Below are positions 1 through 8,822 of a stretch of DNA of 64,000 nt, in pieces. The position numbers and the translations under genes are program-made. The stretch lies in the NCBI GenBank assembly GCA_031963415.1, contig JASSUI010000001.1, positions 124,001-188,000 on the forward strand. The letters are read 5' to 3'. The notes under the pieces are model-generated. The model saw nothing but the letters and a program-made list of their open reading frames with translations. It searched no databases and was not told the DNA's origin. Origin of the DNA: JASSUD01 sp031963415. Its GTDB lineage: Bacteria > Pseudomonadota > Gammaproteobacteria > Burkholderiales > Burkholderiaceae. How positions within the stretch are numbered: position 1 is the stretch's first letter; every line of letters begins with the position of its first letter.

Positions 1-1249
1 GGCAAACGTCAGCGGTTAAATCTAGTGGAAAGCCATACGTGTCATGCAATTTAAAAGCGATTTCGCCAGGCAATATTTTTAAGTTGGTCTCGCTAGCTTT
101 TTGCTGAATTTGAGTCATCGCTGCTTCAAGCAGGGTCATACCATGCTCTATTGTCACTAAAAAGCGTTCCTCTTCTTGGCACAGTATTTCACTGACACGT
201 GCTTGCTTAGTAGCCAATTCAGGATACGCAGCGCCCATTTCAGCGACCAGATCAGCCACTAATTGATAAAGAAACGGTTCTTTATGCGCAAGCTGATAAC
301 CGTGGCGAATCGCGCGCCGAATAATGCGTCGCAGCACATAACCGCGCCCTTCATTCGCAGGCAGCACACCGTCCACAATTAAAAATGACGAAGCCCGCAA
401 ATGATCGGCAATCACCTTAAGGGAATTGTTAGTTAGGTCTTCTGTGTTTGTTACACGAGCGGCAGCGCGAATGAGATGCTGGAAAAGGTCAATTTCATAA
501 TTGCTATGGACAGCTTGTAAAATCGCTGCAATACGCTCCAAGCCCATCCCTGTGTCAACGCAGGGTTTAGGTAGAGGAGTCAAATTACCGTTGGCATCAC
601 GGTTAAATTGCATAAACACCAGATTCCAGATTTCGATATAGCGATCTCCATCTTCCTCTGGTGAGCCAGGCGGGCCACCCCATACTTCAGGACCATGATC
701 ATAAAAAATTTCAGAAGATGGGCCGCAGGGTCCCACCTCAGCCATTTGCCAAAAATTGTCAGACGCATAGCGCGCACCTTTATTGTCACCAATCCGTATT
801 AGGCGATCGAGCGGTATCTGAATTTCTTTAGCCCAGATGTCATAAGCTTCATCATCTTCTTGATAAACCGTCACCCACAATTTTTCTGGTGGCAGCTTAT
901 ACACCTGGGTTAACAACTCCCATGCCAATTGAATCGCTTCACGCTTGAAATAGGCGCCAAACGAAAAATTGCCAAGCATTTCAAAAAAAGTATGGTGGCG
1001 CGCAGTGTATCCGACATTTTCCAAATCATTATGCTTACCGCCAGCACGCACGCAGCGCTGCGCGCTAACGGCACGCTGATAAGGACGCTTTTCAAGCCCG
1101 AGAAACACATCTTTGAATTGCACCATGCCCGCGTTAGTAAACAATAAAGTCGGATCATTAGTCGGCACAAGGCTCGACGATGGAACAATTTGATGGTTTT
1201 TAGAGTCAAAGAACTTTAAGAATTTTTCTCGAATTTCAGCAGCTTTCAT
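1..1249 (-). CDS. alaS: Alanine--tRNA ligase, N-terminal part (gene runs off the left edge)
   Basis: Charges tRNA-Ala with alanine in the cytoplasm. Translating the minus strand from the ATG at 1249 gives about 416 uninterrupted residues beginning MKAAEIREKFLKFF, followed by the class II core typical of AlaRS: the LLFTNAGMVQFKDVFLG stretch, RHHTFFEMLGNFSFG (motif 2 region), the WNLVFMQFNRD segment, and GMGLERIAAILQ (motif 3). The family is about 870 residues, so the tRNA-recognition, editing and C-Ala domains lie outside the window. The start is preceded by an AAGGAG-like... sequence on the minus strand (ACTCCTTGTGTATG, core CTCCTTG is not a strong site), so the start rests mainly on homology to the conserved N-terminus. 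Identification is firm. Confidence 0.96.
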   Translation of the reverse strand, partial: MKAAEIREKFLKFFDSKNHQIVPSSSLVPTNDPTLLFTNAGMVQFKDVFLGLEKRPYQRAVSAQRCVRAGGKHNDLENVGYTARHHTFFEMLGNFSFGAYFKREAIQLAWELLTQVYKLPPEKLWVTVYQEDDEAYDIWAKEIQIPLDRLIRIGDNKGARYASDNFWQMAEVGPCGPSSEIFYDHGPEVWGGPPGSPEEDGDRYIEIWNLVFMQFNRDANGNLTPLPKPCVDTGMGLERIAAILQAVHSNYEIDLFQHLIRAAARVTNTEDLTNNSLKVIADHLRASSFLIVDGVLPANEGRGYVLRRIIRRAIRHGYQLAHKEPFLYQLVADLVAEMGAAYPELATKQARVSEILCQEEERFLVTIEHGMTLLEAAMTQIQQKASETNLKILPGEIAFKLHDTYGFPLDLTADVC

Positions 1250-1324
1250 ACACAAGGAGTCGCGCCTACCACAATGGCGTATAGATGAGATGTTTTAAAA
1301 GGAGATGGGAACCCGTCTTTGTCA

Positions 1325-1361
1325 TTGCACGGCCTTTCAGGCGATTTATAGACAGATTCTT
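1325..1361. repeat. Half copy of palindromic repeat family C
   Basis: The stretch GGCCTTTCAGGCGATTTATAG resembles the right arm of the complete palindrome at 55976-56118, where it reads GGTCTTTTAGGCGATTTGTGG. Only one arm is recognisable here, so this looks like a decayed copy. Confidence 0.5.
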
Positions 1362-1507
1362 AAAAATGCGCTCGATTATACGGGATGTCTTATCCAAAAA
1401 TTGTATTGAATCAATATCAAACAGGGGAAGACCCGCATTGACCAGTAGACCTTAGGAAACCGAGCATATTGATATATGAAGCTACACCACCACACCCGGT
1501 TCTTTTA

Positions 1508-1610
1508 GAACCTGTTTAGGCTTTCCCTAACGTCCTTGCACCGTCTTGCCGTACTAGTTGTACTGCCCCTGCGGCGGCGCAATGTCACTAGGGAAAGCCT
1601 AAACAGGTTC
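1508..1610. repeat. Palindromic intergenic repeat, family A
   Basis: The left arm GAACCTGTTTAGGCTTTCCC (1508-1527) is mirrored by GGGAAAGCCTAAACAGGTTC (1591-1610). The arms pair over 22 of 23 bases. The centre carries GTCTTGCCGTACTAGTTG, a core that recurs in either orientation in other family A copies (3531-3615, 26434-26532). No coding potential is seen. The flanking 1261-1966 stretch otherwise holds only this repeat, the one at 1846 and a half copy at 1325. Confidence 0.8.
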
Positions 1611-1845
1611 CTAGAGCTTGCTTAGGTTTTTAAGGGGTCTGCACCTTGCATCATAGCCAATTGCCAATACAACTATAGATTAAGGCGCAAAACCTTTAAG
1701 CGAAGCGTCATGTAATTTTTTAACAGAGTTACCCAACCCCACCGAGGTTATAGAGTTATTGCTAATCGTTAGGAACCTATGCGAACTTCCAAGGGCCCAG
1801 CATGTCTTAGCTATCTGCTCAAAGAGTTTCTTAGATGGTTCCTTA

Positions 1846-1943
1846 GAACCTGTTTAGGCTCTCCCTAATGGCCTTACGCTGCCGCAGGCAGTAACTAATG
1901 CGGCAAGGCGGCGCGCGAGTGCTAAGAAGCGCCTAAATAGGTT
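1846..1943. repeat. Palindromic intergenic repeat, family A (diverged)
   Basis: The left arm GAACCTGTTTAGGCTCTCCC is mirrored imperfectly by GCGCCTAAATAGGTT at 1930-1943. The centre contains AACTAATGCGGCAAGG, a diverged form of the family core. It lies just upstream of the PIG-L-like gene and may carry part of its 5' leader. Confidence 0.65.
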
Positions 1944-1966
1944 ATAAGCAAGCTCCAATTTTTTCC

Positions 1967-2725
1967 ATGACATTTATTACTTCTTACCCTCGGGGGCCTT
2001 TACTTGTTGTGTCGCCACATCTTAATGATGGGGTATTTAGCTGTGGAGAGCTGATTTCCGCTTTTCCCGGCGCGCTGGTTGCTACCGTTTTTACGGGAAC
2101 GCCGCTAGATCACAGAATACTCACCCATTGGGATCAGCAATGCGGCTTTAACAGTGCATACGAGGCGATGCGCGCGCGCCGTGCGGAAAATGCAGCGGCA
2201 CTCGACACACTGGGTGCGGCGCCGCTATGGCTGGGCTTTTGTGAAGCCCAATATGCTGCCAGCCCAACTGTGATGCAAATTGCAACCGAATTGGATCGTG
2301 TACTTTTTAGCCTTCGACCAAATTTGGTCGCTATACCCTTAGGTTTATGTAAGCCAGAAAATTATCTCGTGCATGCCGCTTGCGTGGCTGTGCGTAAGAA
2401 TCACCCTCAACCACTATGGGTCGCGTACGAAGAAATTCCGCAACGTCTGGTCGCAGGTGCGGTGCAGCAAAGATTAGTAGAATTTCAAGCCCATAATATC
2501 GTCGCTGCACCCGTTTTTTTTGAATCTGATGTCCCCTATCATTCTCCGGCCAAATATACCGAACGCGCTCAGCGTACAGCCCTGAAGCATCAGGCGATTG
2601 AAACTTACAAAAGCCTCTTGCGTGCGTTTAGCTTCCAAGAGTATGCCGATATAGAAGCGCCCGAGCGTTATTGGCAGCTTAAAAACTTAGACGAATTTGA
2701 TTCTCGTTCTGGAAGCAATTCTTAG
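1967..2725 (+). CDS. PIG-L (LmbE-like) family protein, altered zinc/catalytic motif
   Basis: The PIG-L family are zinc-dependent N-acetyl-(sugar) deacetylases. The N-terminus places a hydrophobic strand before VVSPHLNDGVFSCG, the position of the family motif (usually SPHLDDAVLSCG). The histidine and the second aspartate, both metal ligands in characterised members, are kept. The first aspartate, the general base in characterised enzymes such as MshB, is asparagine here (codon AAT), and the following A/E position is glycine. The 252-residue length is normal. No good ribosome binding site precedes the ATG, and a later start would remove the motif. The gene is probably monocistronic between palindromic repeats. 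Function could be altered or lost; the substrate is unknown. Confidence 0.7.
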   Translation: MTFITSYPRGPLLVVSPHLNDGVFSCGELISAFPGALVATVFTGTPLDHRILTHWDQQCGFNSAYEAMRARRAENAAALDTLGAAPLWLGFCEAQYAASPTVMQIATELDRVLFSLRPNLVAIPLGLCKPENYLVHAACVAVRKNHPQPLWVAYEEIPQRLVAGAVQQRLVEFQAHNIVAAPVFFESDVPYHSPAKYTERAQRTALKHQAIETYKSLLRAFSFQEYADIEAPERYWQLKNLDEFDSRSGSNS

Positions 2726-2884
2726 GCTTACGGATACCAACGGAACCTCTGCAAACACGCCATCAACACTCTGCTGTCCTCCATATGGCGCGCGCCATAC
2801 CCTCCCCCAGACACTGGCATGCTATGTGCTGAACGTTAGTATCAATCACTAGCAGCCACTAATTCAGCGACATGGGAGATTTTT

Positions 2885-3355
2885 ATGAGTACAGATATTG
2901 TCTCGGTATTGAATAACTTAATTGAAATTTCAAAAGATGGCGAACAAGGGTTTAAAAAAGCAGAAGATGAAACGGCTAACCCGCAGCTTAAAACAGTCTT
3001 TGCTGCTTGCAGTAAAGATTGCACAAAAGCTGTCCAAGAGTTGCAGGGGCTTGTACAAAAATTGGGTGGTAAACCAGAAGATAGTGGCAGCCTAAGCGGC
3101 ACCTTACACCGAGGCTGGATTGAACTTAAAGCTGCTGTCATTGGTATAGATGATCATGCGCTGCTAGCCGAATGCGAGCGTGGTGAAGACGTGGCGAAGA
3201 AACATTACCATGATGCCCTTGAAAAAGATCTGCCACCTGAAGTGCGGGCGCTTGTCGAAGCACAGTATCAAGATCTTTTGAAAAACCATGATCGTATCCG
3301 CAGCCTGCGCGATCAAACTGAAGACCGCAAATCACCTACCGATAGTTTTTTATAA
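2885..3355 (+). CDS. PA2169-type four-helix-bundle protein (DUF2383)
   Basis: A 156-residue protein made almost wholly of amphipathic helices. It begins MSTDIVSVLNNLIEISKDGEQGFKKAEDE, which matches the start of the DUF2383 / PA2169 ferritin-like family (helices with ExxxxH-like pairs, e.g. HYHDALEKDLPPEVRALVEAQ reading HDALEKDLP in the third helix). The family's role is not firmly established; many members are stress-associated. GGGAG at 2873-2879 gives a ribosome binding site close to the ATG. It stands alone, with rpoN downstream behind a palindromic repeat. Confidence 0.8.
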   Translation: MSTDIVSVLNNLIEISKDGEQGFKKAEDETANPQLKTVFAACSKDCTKAVQELQGLVQKLGGKPEDSGSLSGTLHRGWIELKAAVIGIDDHALLAECERGEDVAKKHYHDALEKDLPPEVRALVEAQYQDLLKNHDRIRSLRDQTEDRKSPTDSFL

Positions 3356-3530
3356 AGCACAATCGATTTTTAAATCAACAAGCACTCTTTACGTGTAGCT
3401 CCTGTGGATTCTTGCGTATCCACAGGGCTGTCTAATTCCCTTCAATTTTTACCAATAAAGAATTCCTTCAAATCTAAGGCCTTTATCTGTTTTAAATAGG
3501 CACGCCTTTTGCTAAAAAGCGCTTTTAAGA

Positions 3531-3615
3531 GTTTGTTTAGGATTTTACTGATGGTCTTGCGCTGTCTTAGACAATTCAACCAGTACAGCAAGACTAGGAA
3601 AAGCCTAAACAGGTT
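3531..3615. repeat. Palindromic intergenic repeat, family A
   Basis: GTTTGTTTAGGATTTTACTG on the left faces AGGAAAAGCCTAAACAGGTT on the right. The centre holds CAACCAGTACAGCAAGAC, the reverse complement of the core seen in the copy at 1508. It fills most of the 3356-3672 gap ahead of rpoN and creates a spurious 69-codon minus-strand frame at 3442-3651. Confidence 0.75.
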
Positions 3616-3672
3616 TTTAAAACACTGAATCAACTTATATTTCCTAACCACAGCAACTAATTGAGGTGTGTA

Positions 3673-5121
3673 GTGAATGAATCTTCGCTGGAGTTACGTT
3701 CTAAACAATCACTAGCCTTGACCCCGCGTTTACAGCAAGCTGTCCGTCTGTTGCAATTATCTTCGCTAGAATTTGTTCAGGAATTAAACAACGCCCTTGC
3801 AACGAATCCTTTTCTTGAATACGACAATCCAGCCGAAGAATCACAGAGCAGCGCAGACGACGCAGATGACGCGGATAGCGTAGCTACCCTAGAAACCATC
3901 CCTAGTCATGGCCTAGAGGACGGCAATAGCGATGCTGATATGATCTCTTATGCTTCGCTTTATCCTACTTCGAGCGAAGCCCAGCATGGCGGCAGTCCTA
4001 CCTCTCTGGATTGGATTCATACGCCTGTCACGCTGCGTAGCCATTTACACCAAAGCTTACGTCTTTGCCCTCTTAATGACCGCGACCGGCTGGCTGCACA
4101 AATCATCATCGAATCATTAGACGACGATGGATATTTGCGTGAAAACCTTGCAAGCCTTGCGTCCTTAGCTGATATTGAGCCTGCGTTAAGTGAGGACGAA
4201 CTGAGCATTGCATTAAAGCTTGTACAGAAACTTGATGTGCCAGGTGTTGGCGCACGCACCCTTTCCGAATGCCTCAGACTTCAACTTGAAGCAATGCCTA
4301 CCGCCACACCGGGCCGTGAAACTGCAATTAAGTTAGTCAACTCGCATCTGGATAAACTGGCTCGACGTGAACAGGCTCAATTACAAAAAAAACTCCACTG
4401 CAGTGCATGTGAGCTACGCATAGCGTGCGCGTTAATCCGTAAACTCACCCCCAAGCCTGGCAAGAATTATGAAAATGATGAAAACAACTACATCGTGCCC
4501 GATGTGATTGTGCGACAGGTAAAAGAAAACGGTAAAAAGCAGTGGACTGTCATCACTAATCCAGCTGTGGTGCCGGGAGCGAAGCTATATCACAAATACG
4601 CGACTCTGTTCGCTCAATCAGGTGGCACCAGTCGCTCGCCGCTTGCTCAACAGTTACAGGAAGCCCGCTGGTTAATTCATAATGCCCAACAACGTTTCAC
4701 CACGATTCAACGAGTCGCGGAATGTATCGTCAAGCATCAAAAAGCTTTCTTCGATTATGGTGAAATTGCCCTTAAACCGCTTGTGCTGCGTGATATTGCA
4801 CAAGAATTAGAGTTGCATGAATCGACTGTCTCACGCGCTACTAGCAATAAGTATATGGCTACGCCGCGCGGAATTTTTGAATTTAAACATTTCTTTCCCC
4901 GCGAACTCAGCACAGAAACAGGTGGCACTTGTTCAGCCGCCGCGGTACGCAGCTTATTGAAAGAGTTCATTGAGGCGGAAAACGAGGCAGCACCTTTTTC
5001 TGACGTTGCGCTGACCAAAATGCTAGCTAAGCAAGGGGTCATTATTGCGCGTCGCACCGTGGCAAAATATCGGCGCTTGATGAAAGTTCAACCTGCTCAA
5101 TTAAGACGGCAAGGGCATTAA
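3673..5121 (+). CDS. rpoN: RNA polymerase sigma-54 factor RpoN
   Basis: Sigma-54 directs RNA polymerase to -24/-12 promoters and needs AAA+ activators for open-complex formation. The Q- and L-rich activator-interacting region I (SLELRSKQSLALTPRLQQAVRLLQLS) comes first, then an acidic region II, the core-binding domain, a helix-turn-helix, and the RpoN box ARRTVAKYR near the C-terminus. I chose GTG 3673 because GAGGTG at 3663-3668 lies five bases before it; an in-frame TTG at 3661 would contain that site. The usual neighbours lptB and hpf are not adjacent. Two sigma-54 activators lie 2-6 kb downstream, so the system is probably functional. Confidence 0.95.
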   Translation: MNESSLELRSKQSLALTPRLQQAVRLLQLSSLEFVQELNNALATNPFLEYDNPAEESQSSADDADDADSVATLETIPSHGLEDGNSDADMISYASLYPTSSEAQHGGSPTSLDWIHTPVTLRSHLHQSLRLCPLNDRDRLAAQIIIESLDDDGYLRENLASLASLADIEPALSEDELSIALKLVQKLDVPGVGARTLSECLRLQLEAMPTATPGRETAIKLVNSHLDKLARREQAQLQKKLHCSACELRIACALIRKLTPKPGKNYENDENNYIVPDVIVRQVKENGKKQWTVITNPAVVPGAKLYHKYATLFAQSGGTSRSPLAQQLQEARWLIHNAQQRFTTIQRVAECIVKHQKAFFDYGEIALKPLVLRDIAQELELHESTVSRATSNKYMATPRGIFEFKHFFPRELSTETGGTCSAAAVRSLLKEFIEAENEAAPFSDVALTKMLAKQGVIIARRTVAKYRRLMKVQPAQLRRQGH

Positions 5122-5303
5122 AAATAAATGCTGAAAACTTAAGTATCCTCTGCCCGCTCTCTATAACAAAAGGATCAATAGAACGCATTTCTCGATGTCT
5201 AGAAGGTTATCAGCTTATTTGTTTAAGCCTGGGAGGCTAACGCAGCGGAGCCGGCTTGTACATACATAGATTGGCGGTGCTAATGTGCGCTGCCAATGAT
5301 TAA

Positions 5304-6731
5304 TTACAGCGTAGCTAATTCTTCTTTATGACGAGCTACCGCTTGAGACCCTCCCGCTTTTTTCGGCTTAACTTTACGCAAATCTTGCAAGAAGTTTTCA
5401 CGCCAAGCTGATAAATCTTTTTTGCGTAATGACTGCATCATGTCGAAATGGCGTGTCTTTCTTTCTGCAAGTGGCATAGATAGCGCTTGAGCTAACGCAT
5501 CGGCCATTTGGCCTGTATCAAATGGATTAACGACAAGCGCACCCGGCAGATCATCGGCTGCCCCCGCAAACTGTGACAAAACCAAGGCGCCTGGATTATC
5601 AGGATTTTGCGCAGCGACATATTCTTTCGCGACCAAATTCATTCCATCACGCAACGGAGTAACGTAGCCCACATCCGATTCACGCAAAATCGCCATGAGC
5701 AAGCTGCGTTCATATTTACGATTCAAATAACGTATAGGTGTCCAATCAAGCTGCGCAAAGCGGCCATTAATCCTCCCCGCCTCCCCTTCAAGGTTCTGGC
5801 GAATACGCTGATACGTTTGCAGATCAGAGCGAGTGGGCGGTGCAATCTGCATGAAAGTGACATTACCTTGCAGTGCTGGTGAGTTTTGCAGCAAACGCTC
5901 AAATGCCTGGAAACGCTCAACCAATCCTTTGGAGTAATCGAGACGATCAACACTCATAATCAGTTTACGACCCCGCACGCTCTCACGCAGACGAAGCACA
6001 GGTTTGCGCGTTGAAAATTGCTCAGCAGTCTGCGCAATCGCATCAGGATAAATACCGATCGGATAAACCGCTGCTTTGAGAGTGCGTCCGTATGCTTTTA
6101 CCGTGCCATCATCCTCTATCTCCCCATGCACATCCCGCGCAATATAATCGATAAAAGATTGCAAATCGGTGTGCGTTTGAAATCCGACTACATCATAACT
6201 GCATAAAGCTTTGATCAATTCAGCGTGCGGCGGAATCATATGCAGTACTTCCGGCCCCGGAAATGGCGTATGCAAAAAGAAACCGATGCGATTTTTTATT
6301 CCTGCACGTCGGCATGCTTGAGCAAATGGAATGAGGTGATAGTCATGCACCCAGATTAAATCATCGCGCTGCAAGAGTGGAATAAGCTGTTCGGCTAACC
6401 ATTGATTAACACGCTGGTAGCCAAGATATTCTTGTTGATCGTAGCGCGATAAATCATTGCGATAGTGAAACGTCGGCCACAACGTTGCATTCGAGAAGCC
6501 ACGGTAATACTGATCATAATCACGCCGTGTTAAGCCAACTGTCGCATAGGTCAACTTACCATGGCGCTCAAGGGCAAGCTTGGGGTCATTCACCACCTCA
6601 CCGCTCCAACCAAACCAAACACCACCACTCTCTTCTAACGCACTTAATACACCAACCGCTAACCCTCCTGCAGCTAGACGCCCCTCCTGCACAGGGGCCA
6701 CTCGATTGGATACAACAACTATTCTACTCAT
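5304..6731 (-). CDS. otsA: Trehalose-6-phosphate synthase OtsA (GT20)
   Basis: Transfers glucose from UDP-glucose to glucose-6-phosphate, giving trehalose-6-phosphate for osmotic and stress protection. The 475-residue protein begins MSRIVVVSNRVAP and has GGLAVGVLSAL (glucose-phosphate binding loop), the WVHDYHLIP segment, GFFLHTPFP, SVDRLDYSKGL and the C-terminal PLRDGMNLVAKEYVAAQ, all GT20 landmarks. The length matches E. coli OtsA. The partner phosphatase otsB, often nearby in Burkholderia, is not in this window. The 182 bp between rpoN and this gene hold no recognisable site. Confidence 0.96.
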   Translation of the reverse strand: MSRIVVVSNRVAPVQEGRLAAGGLAVGVLSALEESGGVWFGWSGEVVNDPKLALERHGKLTYATVGLTRRDYDQYYRGFSNATLWPTFHYRNDLSRYDQQEYLGYQRVNQWLAEQLIPLLQRDDLIWVHDYHLIPFAQACRRAGIKNRIGFFLHTPFPGPEVLHMIPPHAELIKALCSYDVVGFQTHTDLQSFIDYIARDVHGEIEDDGTVKAYGRTLKAAVYPIGIYPDAIAQTAEQFSTRKPVLRLRESVRGRKLIMSVDRLDYSKGLVERFQAFERLLQNSPALQGNVTFMQIAPPTRSDLQTYQRIRQNLEGEAGRINGRFAQLDWTPIRYLNRKYERSLLMAILRESDVGYVTPLRDGMNLVAKEYVAAQNPDNPGALVLSQFAGAADDLPGALVVNPFDTGQMADALAQALSMPLAERKTRHFDMMQSLRKKDLSAWRENFLQDLRKVKPKKAGGSQAVARHKEELATL

Positions 6732-6905
6732 CTGGATCTTCTACTATTTTTATATCTGTTTTCGGCAGTATTTATATTGACCGGCCTGAACCTTACCTTG
6801 CTTTGCATAAAAATGCGAATTACCGTTTTTTAATAAACCGGCAACGGTACACCTAAAGTTGATCGATAAAATTTTATCGATCACCAGTTTGATACACGTG
6901 AGTAC

Positions 6906-7097
6906 TCACTTTAAGTATTGGATGCATTTGTCCGTGCGCGCCGTATATTGCGGTGGGTCCGTTGGAACAGGATCGCCTATGGGAGGAGGACTAGGATTAG
7001 GGCCAGGCTGCGGTGGTTTAGGCGGTGGCGGCGGATGAGGTGGTAAATCAGGTGGTATAGGTGGAGTCGGATCAGGCTGCTCGGAATTTAACAACAT
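6906..7097 (-). CDS. Small proline-rich protein
   Basis: A 63-codon frame whose middle is almost entirely proline with short linkers (for example PPHPPPPPKPPQPGPNPSPPP), ending with CIQYLK. A good ribosome binding site (AAGGGAG, seven bases before the ATG on the minus strand) argues that it is translated. Similar small proline-rich proteins are found in Burkholderia genomes, from memory, but their role is unknown. The preceding 174 bases up to otsA hold no other frame. It has no visible signal peptide or membrane segment. Confidence 0.55.
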   Translation of the reverse strand: MLLNSEQPDPTPPIPPDLPPHPPPPPKPPQPGPNPSPPPIGDPVPTDPPQYTARTDKCIQYLK

Positions 7098-7436
7098 GTT
7101 GCTTCTCCCTTAATCTGAAAAAGAATATGAGAAGCGTCGCAAGGCATGTGCCGTTTTTCATTCTTTCCTTTTCGTCTCGACTCGCGCCATTCAAAAAACG
7201 GGCTAAGAAGAGATTTATCGAACAACTTGAGAAGTACGGCACGCTCTTATTTTTTTATAGCGAGCTTCTCATTTTGAGTTTTCCAACCCAAAATTGGAGA
7301 ATTTCCGCATACTTTTCCGTAGCAATATCATGTTTTTTCCCACGCTTAATTGTATGGGCTAGTCATGGCATTCTTTGCTACGGAAAGTTATGCAGAAGTT
7401 TGAGCATGGCTCTGTTAATTAGAACTGCTCGACTAG
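7098..7436. other. Non-coding stretch with imperfect inverted repeats
   Basis: GCATACTTTTCCGTAGCAA (7307-7325) is mirrored by TTGCTACGGAAAGTTATGC (7375-7393), with only one mismatch. A second pair, GAGAAGC near 7129 and GCTTCTC near 7264, brackets GCATGTGCCG/CGGCACGC. A plus-strand frame through here is a by-product of the repeat. It may be a transcription end between two converging or tandem minus genes, or another mobile palindrome. Confidence 0.5.
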
Positions 7437-8822
7437 CTATTTATTGGAGCTCGCTCCATCATTTGACTCTTCTGAATCTGCCTGCACGCCATATTCAATC
7501 AATCGGTTATTGAGCGTTTTTGGCGTAATCCCTAAAACTTCAGCCGCCTGCGCTTTTACCCCTTTGCATTGTTCAAGAGTCGCCAAAATCAATTGACGAT
7601 CGGCTTCAGCTAGTGAAGTGCCCACAGGAATTCTAGCCACTGCCGCAGTCGGTGACTTTGACAATGAGACTTGCAGCGGCACTACGGCAGTCGTCTCAGA
7701 TTGTGCGTTAGCCATAATGTAGGCACGCTGCACATAATTTTTCAGCTCGCGCACATTACCCGGCCAAGCATATGAAAGCAGCATTGACTTAATTTGTGCA
7801 GGGAAAGTTTTATGCGTGCCATGACGCTGATTGAGTTCTTCCAACAAATGCTGCGCGAGTAGATCAATATCCTCTCCGCGTTCGCGTAGCGGCGGCAGCT
7901 GAACCGGAAAAACATTGAGCCGGTGATACAAATCAAGCCGCAATTTACCTTCGTTTACGGCCTGCCTCGGGTCGCGGTTAGTGGCTGCGATTAAGCGGAT
8001 ATCAGTCTCAATTTCCTTATTCGCTCCAATCCGCATAAAAGTGCCTGTCTCAAGCACACGTAGCATTTTGACTTGCAGCTCAAGTGGCATTTCCGTGATT
8101 TCATCAAGGAATAAAGTCCCTCCATTGGCTCGCTCAAAATAACCTTTATGCTGTCGATCGGCGCCGGTAAATGAGCCTTTCTCATGCCCAAACATTTCAG
8201 ATTCAGTGAGATTAGGCGAAATGGCACCACAGTTAACTGCGAGAAATGGCTGCTTGCGCCGTCGGCTTAACTCATGCACCGTTTGCGCCGCGATTTCTTT
8301 GCCAGTCCCTGACTCACCAATCAGCAACACTGTTGCACTGGTTGGCGACACTCGGCTAATTTGCTCATAGACTTGCTGCATCGCTTGCGATTTACCGATC
8401 ATCGGACCAAAACGACCAGAATCCTGCAACTCACTTTGCAGCGAGCCAATCTTGCTGCGTAGCTCACCATTACGCGGCAGATGACTTATGATTTCCTTCA
8501 CTCGCTGTAAATTGACGGGTTTTACCAAATAGTCTGTGGCCCCCATCTTAAGCGCGCTCACCGCACTCTCAATTGTTGCATGCCCGGTAATCACTACGAC
8601 CTCAACCGAAGGTTGCAGCGCCAAATCCTCAAATAAATCAACGCCACTCCCATCTGGCAGCTTTAAATCAATAAAAACAGCGTCAGGCATTTGCCGAATA
8701 ATCTGAATTCTCGCTTCACGTAAATCAGCTGCAGTAGCAATCGTTAGCTCATCGCTACTAATCACTTCGGTTAACGCCTGGCGCGTCTGTAGATCGTCAT
8801 CAACAATAAGTATATGCGGCAT
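7437..8822 (-). CDS. NtrC-type response regulator, sigma-54 activator
   Basis: Order of domains: receiver (residues 1-120; acidic D8-D10, phospho-acceptor D52 in VFIDLKLPDG, K in DYLVKPVN), AAA+ sigma-54 interaction domain (about 140-370; Walker A GESGTGKE, GSFTGA loop that contacts sigma-54, Walker B GGTLFLDE), and a Fis-type HTH at the C-terminus (QAAEVLGITPKTLNNRL). It would activate sigma-54 promoters on phosphorylation. No histidine kinase is adjacent, so its signal is unknown. The gene is divergent from the beta-propeller and second-activator pair across a 540 bp gap. It is closely similar in its AAA+ and Fis domains to the activator at 10740, suggesting duplication. Confidence 0.93.
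   Translation of the reverse strand: MPHILIVDDDLQTRQALTEVISSDELTIATAADLREARIQIIRQMPDAVFIDLKLPDGSGVDLFEDLALQPSVEVVVITGHATIESAVSALKMGATDYLVKPVNLQRVKEIISHLPRNGELRSKIGSLQSELQDSGRFGPMIGKSQAMQQVYEQISRVSPTSATVLLIGESGTGKEIAAQTVHELSRRRKQPFLAVNCGAISPNLTESEMFGHEKGSFTGADRQHKGYFERANGGTLFLDEITEMPLELQVKMLRVLETGTFMRIGANKEIETDIRLIAATNRDPRQAVNEGKLRLDLYHRLNVFPVQLPPLRERGEDIDLLAQHLLEELNQRHGTHKTFPAQIKSMLLSYAWPGNVRELKNYVQRAYIMANAQSETTAVVPLQVSLSKSPTAAVARIPVGTSLAEADRQLILATLEQCKGVKAQAAEVLGITPKTLNNRLIEYGVQADSEESNDGASSNK

Noticed and set aside
3442..3651. 69-codon minus-strand frame before rpoN
   Set aside because: It is formed by the family A palindrome.
7061..7513. 150-codon plus-strand frame
   Set aside because: It overlaps the 3' end of the response regulator on the other strand and runs through inverted repeats; no family resemblance.
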